This document shows positions 10,083 through 18,492 of a DNA stretch of 64,000 bases, in pieces (the stretch's first letter is position 1; each line of letters opens with the position of its first letter). Under the pieces are notes generated by a model that saw only the letters and a list, made by a program, of their open reading frames with translations, ran no database searches and was not told the origin of the DNA. The DNA is from Haloplanus sp. GDY1 (GTDB lineage: Archaea; Halobacteriota; Halobacteria; Halobacteriales; Haloferacaceae). Position numbers and translations under genes: made by a program. The stretch is taken from NCBI RefSeq assembly GCF_023703775.1, contig NZ_CP098514.1:1-64000 (forward strand), written 5' to 3'.

Positions 10083-10208
10083 ACCCCCCGCGTGAACCCG
10101 CCTGTTGAGACTGCGCTCCCTGTGGATACGCCTGGATCTGCAAAGCGCGTCGTGGAAGCAGGAAGCCCTCCCCTCAAGGAGCGAACGGCGTCTGCCGTGA
10201 GCGGGTAG
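10083..10208 (+). pseudogene. C-terminal remnant of an IS200/IS605-type TnpB gene
   Basis: The frame from 10083 reads TPRVNPPVETALPVD and then AKRVVEAGSPPLKERTASAV before a TAG at 10206. This is the characteristic C-terminal tail of haloarchaeal TnpB proteins, with the conserved RVVEAGSP. The rest of the gene is absent; the preceding 28 bases join directly to the dehydrogenase stop. It marks a deleted insertion sequence and may explain the neighbouring truncation. Confidence 0.72.
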
Positions 10209-10225
10209 GGTAGTTCACTGTGTCG

Positions 10226-10244
10226 TACTGGGCTAGACCCAGTA
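10226..10244 (+). repeat. hairpin of the likely IS right end
   Basis: A perfect stem of 7 bp, TACTGGG and CCCAGTA, around the 5-nt loop CTAGA. It lies 18 bases after the TnpB tail. IS200/IS605 elements keep subterminal hairpins at their right end, next to the end of tnpB, so this probably is one. It is also where a guide-type RNA would end in an intact element. Confidence 0.5.
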
Positions 10245-10416
10245 ACTCCGATAGTCACACGATTGTGCAGTATCCACGCGTTTCGAGGCCAGCGAAAGCA
10301 GTGTTGGTTATTTGTTCACTCAATTAATCACAACACAACTATGTGCGGGTAGTACGGACGGTAGCGTGGTGTGTAGCCCCAGATCTGGTCCCAACCTCTC
10401 TGTCGCTACACACCGG

Positions 10417-10437
10417 AAACCACCTATCAGGTGGTTT
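10417..10437. promoter_or_regulatory. inverted-repeat operator candidate before the TrmB-type gene
   Basis: Arms AAACCACCT (10417-10425) and AGGTGGTTT (10429-10437) with a 3-nt centre, 22 bases before the start codon at 10460. This is an obvious dimer-binding site and would suit autoregulation by the TrmB-type protein that follows. The 250 bases before it, back to the IS remnant, hold no gene I recognise. Confidence 0.5.
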
Positions 10438-10459
10438 TCACGGGACCGGTGACGATCCG

Positions 10460-11254
10460 ATGTCCGGTGACCCACCCGATCAGGCACGATCCACGGCCGT
10501 CGAGCAACTGAAGGCACTCGGCCTCAGTACCTACGCCGCCCGGACGTTCGTCGCGCTCGTCAGCCTCGGCGAAGGGACTGCTCGGGAGGTGAGTGACGTC
10601 GCCGACGTCCCCCGAACGCGGGTGTACGACGCGGTCGACGAACTCCGTGACCGCGGTCTCGTCGACGTGAAGCAGTCGAGTCCACAGCGGTTCTGGGCCA
10701 TTTCGACGGAGACGACGGGTCGGCATTTCGAACAGGAGTACGACCACCGAGTGACCGCCCTGACGGGCGCGCTCGATCGGCTCGAAACCGCGGGCCGTAC
10801 CACCGAACAGCGCGGCGTCTGGACGGTGACCGGCCGGGACGTCGTGACCGAGCGCGTGGTCGATTTCATCTCGACGGCTGACGACGAGGTCGTCTACATG
10901 ACTGCCGAGGAGCTCCTAACCGAGGAGATCACGGCACACATCTCCCGTGCGAGCGACCGTGGGGTGTCGATCCGCCTCGCCGAGATGTCCCAGTCCGCCG
11001 AAGATCGGCTCGAACGGCGGGTCCCCGAGGCGCAACTGTTCGAGTCGCTGTGGGACTGGTCGGAGACGCCCGCCGGACGCCTCCTCATGGTCGACCAGGA
11101 GCAGACCCTCGTGAGCGTCCTCGTCGACGGGGACGGTGACCACCCGCCCGAACCGCGCGACGAAACCGCCATCTGGGGCACGGGCGAGATGAACAGCCTC
11201 GTCGTCGTGCTGAAAGCCCTGTTCACCTGGCAACTCGACGACGGTCGCGAGTAA
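10460..11254 (+). CDS. TrmB-family transcriptional regulator
   Basis: A 264-residue protein with an N-terminal winged helix (LSTYAARTFVALVSLGEGTA, then DVADVPRTRVYDAVDELRDRGLV, residues about 18-68), a short coiled-coil region, and a C-terminal phospholipase D-like TrmB effector domain (VYMTAEELLTEEI, SRASDRGVSIRLAEM, the ETPAGRLLMVDQEQTLVSV block). Haloarchaeal TrmB proteins control sugar and central metabolism genes. ATG 10460 (MSGDPPDQA) was chosen over 10343, because the upstream extension contains the inverted repeat and no domain. Confidence 0.87.
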   Translation: MSGDPPDQARSTAVEQLKALGLSTYAARTFVALVSLGEGTAREVSDVADVPRTRVYDAVDELRDRGLVDVKQSSPQRFWAISTETTGRHFEQEYDHRVTALTGALDRLETAGRTTEQRGVWTVTGRDVVTERVVDFISTADDEVVYMTAEELLTEEITAHISRASDRGVSIRLAEMSQSAEDRLERRVPEAQLFESLWDWSETPAGRLLMVDQEQTLVSVLVDGDGDHPPEPRDETAIWGTGEMNSLVVVLKALFTWQLDDGRE

Positions 11255-11714
11255 AATCAGCGAGCAGTCACTCGGATACTCACAACAGTACCGTCCGGAC
11301 ACCGCTCGAAGGGTCGGCAACGGAACCCGTACTGGTCTCTTCCGCCGTTGTTTCCGCGGCCGCCGATCGGCCGATCACCGATCTGGCACCTCCGTGGAGA
11401 ACGCTCCACGCAGGGGCACTCGATACGCCGCTCGACGGACGCCCTCAGTGAACGGGACGGAAGCATGGAACTCCACGCCCACGACGACCTCCTGGGGAAG
11501 GAGAACCGGAGACTCGACAGACGACGCCGACACCCGCGTCGGGACCCCGGATCCCCGACCGGTGCGGTTCGGAACGCGATCGGTTCCAGGGCCGGTCGCT
11601 CTCGCAGTCGACGCATCGCTCTCGACTTCCGGACCGGTATCCGCTCGTCCGACGGGGTCGGTGGTCGCCGCCCGCCGGGCCAAGCTACTTGCCCGCAGCG
11701 ATCCAACGGACGGT
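11255..11714. other. 460-base gap without a recognised gene
   Basis: Open frames run through this GC-rich stretch on both strands, but their residue content (Arg-, Pro- and Ser-rich) fits non-coding frames. I see no motif, hairpin with a T tract or RNA gene. It separates the TrmB-type regulator from the glutaredoxin gene. Confidence 0.5.
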
Positions 11715-11954
11715 ATGGCGATCACGCTCTACGCGCTCGACGGCTGTCCGTACTGCGAGACGGTTCACGACGCCCTGTCGGCCAACGACGTCGAGTACGA
11801 GACGGTGTGGGTGGAGGCGCTGCACTCCGAACGGAACGAGGTCAAGCGGGTCAGCGGCCAGCGGGCGGTCCCCGTCCTCGTGGACGACGACCACGGCGTC
11901 ACCATGGCCGAGAGCGACAACATCCTGCAGTACGTCGAGCGAACCCTCGCATGA
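11715..11954 (+). CDS. glutaredoxin-like protein
   Basis: A 79-residue thioredoxin-fold protein. The redox motif CPYC is at residues 11-14 (ALDGCPYCETVHDAL), the cis-Pro is in AVPVLV at about 52, and the end is DNILQYVERTLA. Length and motif fit glutaredoxin or the N-terminal GST-like family. It overlaps the cobalamin adenosyltransferase by ATGA. Confidence 0.88.
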   Translation: MAITLYALDGCPYCETVHDALSANDVEYETVWVEALHSERNEVKRVSGQRAVPVLVDDDHGVTMAESDNILQYVERTLA

Positions 11955-12484
11955 AGATCTACACCGGCCGCGGCGACGAGGGCATGACCGACCTCCGGGA
12001 CATGTCACGCGTCTCGAAGACGAGTCCCCGGATCGAGGCCTACGGCACCGTCGACGAGGCGAACGCGCTCCTCGGGACGATCCGGCCGACGGGCTACGAC
12101 GACGTCGACGACCGCCTCGAACGGATCCAGAACCACCTCCACGTCGTGCAGGCGGACTTCGCCAACCCCGACCCGGACGACGACGACCCGGTCGTCCGCG
12201 AGGCCCACGTCGAGGAACTGGAGGGCTGGATCGACGAGGCCGACGAGGAACTCGACCCGCTGGAGTCGTTCGTCCTTCCCACGGGAAGCGAGGCCGGCGC
12301 CGCCCTCCATCACGCCCGGACGGTCGTCCGCCGGGCCGAGCGGCGGGCGGTCGACCTCGCCGGCACCGACCCCGTGAACGCCGAGGCCATCGCCTACCTG
12401 AACCGGCTCTCGGACGCCCTCTTCACGTTCGCTCGGCTGGTGAACCGTCGCGACGGCGTCCGCGAGGATCGGCCGACGTACTGA
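11951..12484 (+). CDS. PduO-type ATP:cob(I)alamin adenosyltransferase
   Basis: A 177-residue enzyme that transfers the adenosyl group from ATP to cob(I)alamin. The N-terminal TGRGDEGMTDL motif (ATP binding), EAYGTVDEANALLG and the C-terminal RRAERRAVDLA, INxEAxxYLNRLSDALF-like block are all present. The gene is coupled by ATGA to the glutaredoxin-like gene. Haloarchaea salvage and make B12, so this serves adenosylcobalamin-dependent enzymes. Confidence 0.93.
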   Translation: MKIYTGRGDEGMTDLRDMSRVSKTSPRIEAYGTVDEANALLGTIRPTGYDDVDDRLERIQNHLHVVQADFANPDPDDDDPVVREAHVEELEGWIDEADEELDPLESFVLPTGSEAGAALHHARTVVRRAERRAVDLAGTDPVNAEAIAYLNRLSDALFTFARLVNRRDGVREDRPTY

Positions 12485-12511
12485 GCCCGCGGGCGATCAC
12501 ACCCCACAAAA

Positions 12512-12520
12512 GCTATATTT
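12512..12520 (+). promoter_or_regulatory. TATA box of the 12542 gene
   Basis: GCTATATTT centred about 26 bases before the ATG at 12542. That spacing predicts transcription starting at or next to the start codon, so the mRNA is probably leaderless. Confidence 0.6.
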
Positions 12521-12541
12521 GTCGTTCCCGTTCGGTCATAT

Positions 12542-12799
12542 ATGAACAAGCACTTCGAAGACGCGCTGTACTACATCGGACGGGCCGGCGAACACGCGAA
12601 GGAGGGCGTGATGGAGGAACTCGACCCCCTCGAAGCCCGGTTCCGGGAGCTCACCGGCAAGGAGGAGGAGCCGGAGCCGTCCCGATTGGAGAAGCTGCAG
12701 GACGACCTGAAGAACCTGGAGGCGCGCGCCGAGGGCGAGACGAAGACGGCCATCCAGGACGCTCGCGAGCGCATCCGCCAGTACCGGTCGTCGGAGTAA
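12542..12799 (+). CDS. small conserved haloarchaeal protein
   Basis: An 85-residue, highly charged, all-helical protein (YYIGRAGEHAKEGVMEELDP, then RLEKLQDDLKNLEARAEGET). The heptad spacing suggests coiled-coil pairing. No enzyme motif. It looks like a conserved small haloarchaeal family of unknown function; its own TATA box implies a single-gene transcript. Confidence 0.72.
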   Translation: MNKHFEDALYYIGRAGEHAKEGVMEELDPLEARFRELTGKEEEPEPSRLEKLQDDLKNLEARAEGETKTAIQDARERIRQYRSSE

Positions 12800-12840
12800 G
12801 ACAACCCTTAAGTCGGCGTCGGCAGTACCTCCGTGCTGCC

Positions 12841-12915
12841 GGGTTGGTGGTCTAGTCCGGTTATGACGGCTCCTTCACACGGAGCAGGCCGGCGGTTCGA
12901 ATCCGCCCCAACCCA
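12841..12915 (+). tRNA. tRNA-Val (CAC)
   Basis: A complete cloverleaf: acceptor stem GGGTTGG (12841-12847) pairs with CCAACCC (12908-12914), discriminator A at 12915. The anticodon stem GCTCC/GGAGC encloses the loop TTCACAC with anticodon CAC (Val). The T arm is GGCGG-TTCGAAT-CCGCC. No CCA is encoded. A TATA-like CCCTTAAGT lies about 30 bases upstream. Its 3' end is the left attachment site of the integrated element. Confidence 0.95.
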
Positions 12916-12916
12916 T
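12901..12916 (+). repeat. attL core (16-bp direct repeat)
   Basis: ATCCGCCCCAACCCAT, covering the 3' end of tRNA-Val, is repeated exactly at 42610-42625 just after the integrase gene. Integration into the 3' end of a tRNA gene restores the tRNA, which is intact here. SNJ2-type elements are known to be flanked by a short direct repeat of about this size (14 bp in SNJ2). Confidence 0.85.
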
Positions 12917-13001
12917 CCTCTTATACGACTTTTCGACGCATAGCACGAGCGCTTGAACGCCGACCTGTCAGTACTCCCGAGCGGTTCTGGAGGTGGTCGG
13001 C

Positions 13002-13112
13002 GTGAGCGAGGTCGTCGAACTCGACCCGCCGATCTGTGAATACTGTGGCGAGTTCATTCTCTCCGATGACCAGGAGTGCTCGGCGCAGACCGAGGGGAGG
13101 TGCCACCCATGA
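13002..13112 (+). CDS. small zinc-finger protein coupled to the replication protein
   Basis: A 36-residue protein, VSEVVELDPPICEYCGEF at the N-terminus, starting at GTG 13002 after a good GGAGGTGG ribosome-binding site at 12989-12996. It has CEYC and then two more Cys (DQECSAQTEGRCHP), enough for one zinc knuckle. Its stop overlaps the ATG of the large gene (ATGA), so translation is coupled. Confidence 0.6.
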   Translation: MSEVVELDPPICEYCGEFILSDDQECSAQTEGRCHP

Positions 13113-16100
13113 ACGACGAGGTTGCCGCGGAGTGCTTCCGGTGTGGGGCTCCCGCGACCCAGTCGTTCGGTGGGGAATACCTCTGTTTGGATTGCACCGA
13201 CGCCGTCGAGACGGCTGAGACCTCCTCAGAACCTACAGCGGCAGATAAATTCGGTAGTCCGCATTCGGAGTCCTACCCCGTCCCGAGCGTCGAGCAGGAC
13301 ACGTACCCTGACGACCTCCTTGATGTCCACCAGTGGCTCGCGTGGCTCCCCACCGAGGACGGGCGGAAGGTTCCCCGCGCGCCATACGTCCATCGTGACC
13401 ACCCAGAGTGGTTCGTCGATTCGCAGGATCCTGGCGTGTGGAGCGACTTCAGTACGGTCAAACACGCCGCCGATTGGGACGGCTTCGGTGTCGCGTTCGT
13501 CATTCAAAACCCGAATAACGACGAGTACGGTCACGAGGGTGATCCATACGTCCTCATCGACTACGACGACGTCCGCGACCCCGAGACTGGAGCGATCCAC
13601 CCCACCGTTGACAAACATGTCGATCGAGCCGACTCCTACGCCGATGTCTCGACGAGCGGGACGGGCGTCCACATCTTCTGTCGGGGCGAACTCCCCGAGG
13701 GCGTGAAAGTCGTCGAGGCCGCGCTTCCCCATGACGAGCGGTTCCCTGACGCGGAGATCGAGGTCTACGACTCTGCCCGCTACTCCGCGATGACTGGCAC
13801 CCACCTTGCGGGAACACCCGACTACACGACGGACTGCCAGGCGTTCCTTGAGGAACTGGCCGAAGAGTTCGCGACGGTCGCCGAGGGCACGCCCGATGAA
13901 CTCCTACAGGAGCCCGAGAAGAGCGCCGAGGAGATCGGCGACATCGAGACGACCGACGACTTCCAAGACGTTCTCGACGCGATCCAGCACACCGGACCGG
14001 GCGACATCCGGCTTCGGTCGACCGTCACCCACGAACGCGCCGACGGGACGAAGTCGATGGATCCGTCGTGGGCACAGTCGAAGTCGGGCACCCGCCTCGC
14101 CGAAGTCGGTGACGGATGGGTCTACCGGAAGGGCATGGTCGGCCTCGACGCCCTCCAAGTCGTCGCCCTTGAGGAGCGGATCATCTCCCGCGTCGACGAG
14201 TACCCCAGCGGTGAGGCGTTCTGGGACGCTGTCGACGCGCTACGGGAGCGGGGGGCGCATATCCCCGAGTACGAATCGAGTGAGTCGGCGAGTACCCCTC
14301 GCGTCGTCGAGTGTGTGCCGCCGGCTGACGACTTGGAGTCGGTCGATATTGACGTCGTTCGCGAGCAGCTCCGCGGCCCGATCTACGACGGCTTCGTTGA
14401 GCGCGACGACGCGCCGACCGTCTGCGCCCACGATCCCGGCGCCGGTAAGACGACGACGGCCAACCTCGCGGCCGACGATCGCGACCGCCCGCTCGCGTCC
14501 CTCTTCGACAAGCACGCGAAGGCCCACGAACACCGCGCCGACGGGATCACGCCCGACGTCGACCTCCACCTCCGTGGTGCCTCCCAGCCCCGTGAGGACG
14601 ACTGCGCCCGCGCCACCTACGAGGGCGAAGTGTGCGACGAGCATGGCGACCCGTCGAACTGCCCACGGATGTGCCCGATCTACAACCTTCCCAAGGGACA
14701 CGCCGACCGCGAGGAGTTCGAAGCCCTGGCGGCCGAGGTTGGGCCGGTCCGCGCCCATCTCATCCTCAAACCGCACGGGGGCGACGGGTGTGCTTGGACC
14801 CACCAATTCGCCGAACTCGAGGGCACCGACGCTGTTGTCGGTGTCCACGAGTACCAACAGCTCAAAACAGTCCGCAGTACTGGCGACGAGCCGCGGGACG
14901 TCCTCGTTGACGAAAGCCCGGGCGTGCTTGCCGACGACCGGCGGCTGACGGTCCGCGATCTCGTCCGACTCGCGAACACCCTCGAAGACTGGAACGGCCG
15001 CGACCGCGTTGGGGAGACGCTCCGGCGAGTCGGCCGCTTTGCTCGCGATGTTGCTGACGCGCTGGTGGCGGGCGAGGGGCTCGACGCGATCACGCCGCCA
15101 ACTCCGGTGGTCGACAGCTCCGAGAGGCACGACGCTGCCGCCGGACACTACATTGAGTACGTCGAGGCGGATGAGGAGGACGGTCGAACGACCGAAGCGC
15201 TCGCGAGGGCACGGCGGGCGTTCCTCGATCACCACCTCGGTGCGATTCGAGACCCGGATCGGGAGTGGGACGGGACGCCGCTGGCCTTCGACGCGCTGCT
15301 CGCCGCCGCGGCGGCCGCCGGCCTCGACGAGGACCTCGTCCGGACGGTTGCCGGGCGTCCGCTTGACCTCGACCGCTGTCCGGTGTGTACCTCGGAACTG
15401 GAGTTCGGCGGTGGCGGACGGCACTGCCCCGAGTGCGCCTGGAGCGAACAGGAGCGCACCCTCACGGGCGGTAACCCCACGCTGGCGCGGATTCTGGCTT
15501 GGATCGACGCCGAGCCGCGTGACCCGGCCGAGGAGCCGGCCCTCGTCCGCCGCCGGCTCCCGCGAGTCGACGAGCTACCAACTGACCCGCTCGTACTTGA
15601 CGCGACGGCGACCCCTGAGCGGATCGCCGCGCTCTACGGCGCTGACCAGGACGACATCCACATCGCCGGCGCCGAGCAGTATTCTCTGCCCGGTGCCCAC
15701 GTCACGCAGATCCTCGACGGACAGTACCACGCTTCGACGCTCCGGAAGGCTGTCGACGAGGATCGGTCGACTGCTCGGCATGTGCAGTCCTGCCTCGACC
15801 GCGCAGAGGTCGTCTACGACCACCCGCTCGTCGTCGGCCGCCAAGACGTGTTGGAGCTGCTTGATCTTCCGGATAATGCTCGGTCCATCCACTTTCATGC
15901 CGCCCGTGGTCTGAACTTCGAGGAGTGCGACGCCGTCATCGTCGTCGGTGCGCCCCACCCTAATATTGAGGATCTCCGCCGCAAGGCTGAACTCCTCGCG
16001 CAGGGGCGTGACGACCTGCGCGTTGGGGGCGTTGAGTACTCCACGCGTGAGGACTGTCGGAATCCGCCTATCTACCGAAAACTCCGGTACACCGACGACG

Positions 16101-16813
16101 AGGGGCGTGGGCGGGCCGTCGCGACCAAGCACTACACAGGCCTCGTCGGTGCGCTGTTCCGCGAGGCTCGGGAGAAGGAGCTTGAACAGGTGGTCCACCG
16201 GGTGCGGCCGCTGCTCGCTGATCCCGACAATCCCGTCCATGTCGAACTCCTCACGAACGTCCCGACATCGCTCCCAATCGATGAGGTGAGTACGCTTGAG
16301 GAGCTTGCCGAGACGCCGGCCGCGATGCTGCCGGTGACCGACGGGGCGCTCGACCTCGCCGGGACGCTCGCGAACATCGCCGCCGGTGAGGGACCCGACG
16401 GCTTCCGCGCCGCCGCGCTCGTCGAACGAGACGGCGACGGCGTCCGGTTCCGGATCCGGGAGGTCCACCGGGTCGCTCGCGTCACCGGGCACGACGTGTG
16501 TGAGCGGACGGTCCGGCGCTGGATCGAGGACCTGGAGGAGCTCGGACTCGTCGACGCCGGCGACTACGCACCCCGCGAAGGCGTGCCCTATTCAGCCGAC
16601 GGCGCCACTTTGACACGGGCGTTAGAGGTTCTAACGAATAACGCCGATGTCGAAGTGGCGGTAAAGCGCCGCTTGGCGGCTCTCGCAACCGAAATCGACT
16701 CGGCGGCCGAGTGGTTACGCCGCGCGAGTGAACTCGTTGACCTTCGTGCCGATGTTGACCAAGCGTTTTCCGCTCCAAATGGGGGTGATCGGCCGCCTGA
16801 CGACGGCGACTAA
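13109..16813 (+). CDS. primase-polymerase/helicase replication protein
   Basis: A 1234-residue protein. The N-terminus holds a zinc knuckle (Cys 9, 12, 26, 29). Residues about 75-265 read as an archaeo-eukaryotic primase (PrimPol) domain: HQWLAWLPTEDGRKVPRAP, catalytic LIDYDD (Asp151, Asp153), TSGTGVHIFCRG (His188) and EVYDSARY (Asp221). A helicase-like region follows with Walker A DPGAGKTTT (about 441-449), a Cys-rich stretch (CPRMCPIY), the DE box VLVDESPG, LVLDATATPE, and RGLNFEECDAVIVVGAPHPN. A zinc ribbon lies between (CPVC...CPEC). The C-terminus is a winged helix. It probably initiates and unwinds during replication of the element. ATG 13109 is set by the overlap with the upstream gene. 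Confidence 0.82.
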   Translation: MNDEVAAECFRCGAPATQSFGGEYLCLDCTDAVETAETSSEPTAADKFGSPHSESYPVPSVEQDTYPDDLLDVHQWLAWLPTEDGRKVPRAPYVHRDHPEWFVDSQDPGVWSDFSTVKHAADWDGFGVAFVIQNPNNDEYGHEGDPYVLIDYDDVRDPETGAIHPTVDKHVDRADSYADVSTSGTGVHIFCRGELPEGVKVVEAALPHDERFPDAEIEVYDSARYSAMTGTHLAGTPDYTTDCQAFLEELAEEFATVAEGTPDELLQEPEKSAEEIGDIETTDDFQDVLDAIQHTGPGDIRLRSTVTHERADGTKSMDPSWAQSKSGTRLAEVGDGWVYRKGMVGLDALQVVALEERIISRVDEYPSGEAFWDAVDALRERGAHIPEYESSESASTPRVVECVPPADDLESVDIDVVREQLRGPIYDGFVERDDAPTVCAHDPGAGKTTTANLAADDRDRPLASLFDKHAKAHEHRADGITPDVDLHLRGASQPREDDCARATYEGEVCDEHGDPSNCPRMCPIYNLPKGHADREEFEALAAEVGPVRAHLILKPHGGDGCAWTHQFAELEGTDAVVGVHEYQQLKTVRSTGDEPRDVLVDESPGVLADDRRLTVRDLVRLANTLEDWNGRDRVGETLRRVGRFARDVADALVAGEGLDAITPPTPVVDSSERHDAAAGHYIEYVEADEEDGRTTEALARARRAFLDHHLGAIRDPDREWDGTPLAFDALLAAAAAAGLDEDLVRTVAGRPLDLDRCPVCTSELEFGGGGRHCPECAWSEQERTLTGGNPTLARILAWIDAEPRDPAEEPALVRRRLPRVDELPTDPLVLDATATPERIAALYGADQDDIHIAGAEQYSLPGAHVTQILDGQYHASTLRKAVDEDRSTARHVQSCLDRAEVVYDHPLVVGRQDVLELLDLPDNARSIHFHAARGLNFEECDAVIVVGAPHPNIEDLRRKAELLAQGRDDLRVGGVEYSTREDCRNPPIYRKLRYTDDEGRGRAVATKHYTGLVGALFREAREKELEQVVHRVRPLLADPDNPVHVELLTNVPTSLPIDEVSTLEELAETPAAMLPVTDGALDLAGTLANIAAGEGPDGFRAAALVERDGDGVRFRIREVHRVARVTGHDVCERTVRRWIEDLEELGLVDAGDYAPREGVPYSADGATLTRALEVLTNNADVEVAVKRRLAALATEIDSAAEWLRRASELVDLRADVDQAFSAPNGGDRPPDDGD

Positions 16814-17010
16814 TCCGATCTTGGCGACTCTGTGAACTGCCTCTGATAGCGGCGCGAATAAGCAAACGATCCGCTATAGCGACTTCCGTAGTATCCCGTG
16901 TTGACAAGGTCGTCCTTACTAACGTGAGACTTCCCTACAACACTCGGCCAAATATTTAATTTGGATGACTATCACGGTTCCTACATGCTTGGAGTGAAGA
17001 GACACAAATA

Positions 17011-17475
17011 ATGTCTGTGAAAAAACATTTGATGCGAGATGAAGAGGTACGAGAGTACTGCATGACAGATTACTGGGCGTGGGTGTGTACTGACCGACGG
17101 GTACTAAAATACAAAACAGGTTCGAGCGGTAGTGAACAGCTCCACGACGTCTCGTTTGATGAAATATCGGCCATTAGTCTGGTTAACACCGGACGTAACG
17201 ACAAAATCGGGGGATATGGTGGCTTTGCGATAGTGCTCAGTGTCCTCATATTGTTGCCTTTCGGAGGACCAGAAACCTTTGCAGTCAGCTTAATTCTCCT
17301 TGCGATCGGCGGATATCTGATTTACAGATGGATGAACTCTGAGAAGTCGTACTTTCAGTTCAGAGGATCTGGCCTGATTCAAACCGAGGAAGATCGGTGG
17401 CGGATTGACGAGACCGCAGCCGAGAATCCTGCTGAGATACGAGAGTTCGTAAAAACGGTTCGCGAACAGTTTTAA
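17011..17475 (+). CDS. PH-like membrane protein
   Basis: A 154-residue protein. An N-terminal beta-rich stretch (ACTDRRVLKYK-like WVCTDRRVLKYK, then LHDVSFDEISAISLVNTGR) resembles the bacterial PH-domain fold. It is interrupted by two membrane helices (GGFAIVLSVLILLPF and FAVSLILLAIGGYLIY), and the second beta half (YFQFRGSGLI) follows. The layout is that of small PH/YdbT-like membrane proteins. Function is unknown. It stands alone in AT-rich DNA. Confidence 0.6.
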   Translation: MSVKKHLMRDEEVREYCMTDYWAWVCTDRRVLKYKTGSSGSEQLHDVSFDEISAISLVNTGRNDKIGGYGGFAIVLSVLILLPFGGPETFAVSLILLAIGGYLIYRWMNSEKSYFQFRGSGLIQTEEDRWRIDETAAENPAEIREFVKTVREQF

Positions 17476-17678
17476 TATAGTCTCTCTACCGACTTCACAT
17501 CGATCAGCCCAGCATAGAGTCAGGGCGTTATCTCTACCTTCTACGACTCCTTAGGAAGATCATCTATTCGATTCTATGGCTTAGAAATTCCACTCAATGA
17601 CTTCCAAATTTTATCCAATAGCTTCCAAACCTTATTCAACAATAGCACTTTTTTGTTTGTGGTATATACAATCTGTCG

Positions 17679-17900
17679 ATGACAGAGAATACTACCGATC
17701 CCGTCGAGGGACTCAAAGAAAACGCACTCTCGTCATATGGGGCGAATCGACTTGATGCGATTGAAACGCTGGCAACCTTTGGGAAAGATGCGATTCCGGC
17801 ACTGGTCGAAATCGCAAATCAGTCCTCAAACGAAGAACCGCAACAACTCGCGCGCGAAAAAATTCGAGAAATAAACAACGGTGAGATAGACCGTGACTGA
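17679..17900 (+). CDS. small HEAT-repeat-like protein
   Basis: A 73-residue protein with about two HEAT-like helical hairpins (RLDAIETLATFGKDAIPALVEIA, then EPQQLAREKIREI). HEAT units bind other proteins. It is the first gene of a four-gene operon and overlaps the next by 8 bases. The 200 bases upstream (17476-17678) are AT-rich and hold no gene. Confidence 0.6.
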   Translation: MTENTTDPVEGLKENALSSYGANRLDAIETLATFGKDAIPALVEIANQSSNEEPQQLAREKIREINNGEIDRD

Positions 17901-18492
17901 CCACACTTCTCGGCCAGTAATGGAGGCCACTGTCGTCGTCAATCACGATGAGGTAGTTGATGAGCGAGAGTCACACACGCCTCAAGATATCAAACAGGGG
18001 TATAGATCGTGGATTCGAGAACCCATTATGGGTGCTAAGGGACGGTCGCACATCACGTTCCAAGATGTCACCTTTGCACAGCAACTTGAACGGAAACCTG
18101 TCCCAAAAGTTCGCATCGCACTGTTAAACAATAATGACCCTCACCCATTACTCTCGGGAGCACGACTGAAGACATGTCGGCCCGCAGATCCGAATGAACG
18201 AACTCCACCGCCATCGCCAACGGTGTACGGTTACCGCGTAAGCTATCCTTGGAACGGCTCTCAAGATCCAGAGGAACATGCGCGAGCGATGCTTCGGGCA
18301 GATCTCAATCAACAGCACGTCCGGTACGATGTTCGAGATATTTCATCTGATAGTGATGTGGTCTCGGTCAAGGTCGGTATCCCTTCGTCTGATACGGGAA
18401 ATCTGACCGCACCCCAACGGCTGTTCCCGACGGCAGAGGAGATTAGATACCTTGATGAAGACGCGATTGAGGAGGAAGATTACCAGTGGTAA
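17893..18492 (+). CDS. hypothetical protein, second gene of the swivelling-domain operon
   Basis: A 199-residue protein from GTG 17893. No family is recognised. It contains an Arg/Pro-rich middle (KTCRPADPNERTPPP), a YGYRVSYPWNG stretch and an acidic C-terminus (DEDAIEEEDYQW). No membrane segment. Overlaps on both sides (8 bases upstream, 7 downstream) imply it works with the HEAT-like and swivelling-domain proteins. Confidence 0.6.
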   Translation: MTDHTSRPVMEATVVVNHDEVVDERESHTPQDIKQGYRSWIREPIMGAKGRSHITFQDVTFAQQLERKPVPKVRIALLNNNDPHPLLSGARLKTCRPADPNERTPPPSPTVYGYRVSYPWNGSQDPEEHARAMLRADLNQQHVRYDVRDISSDSDVVSVKVGIPSSDTGNLTAPQRLFPTAEEIRYLDEDAIEEEDYQW

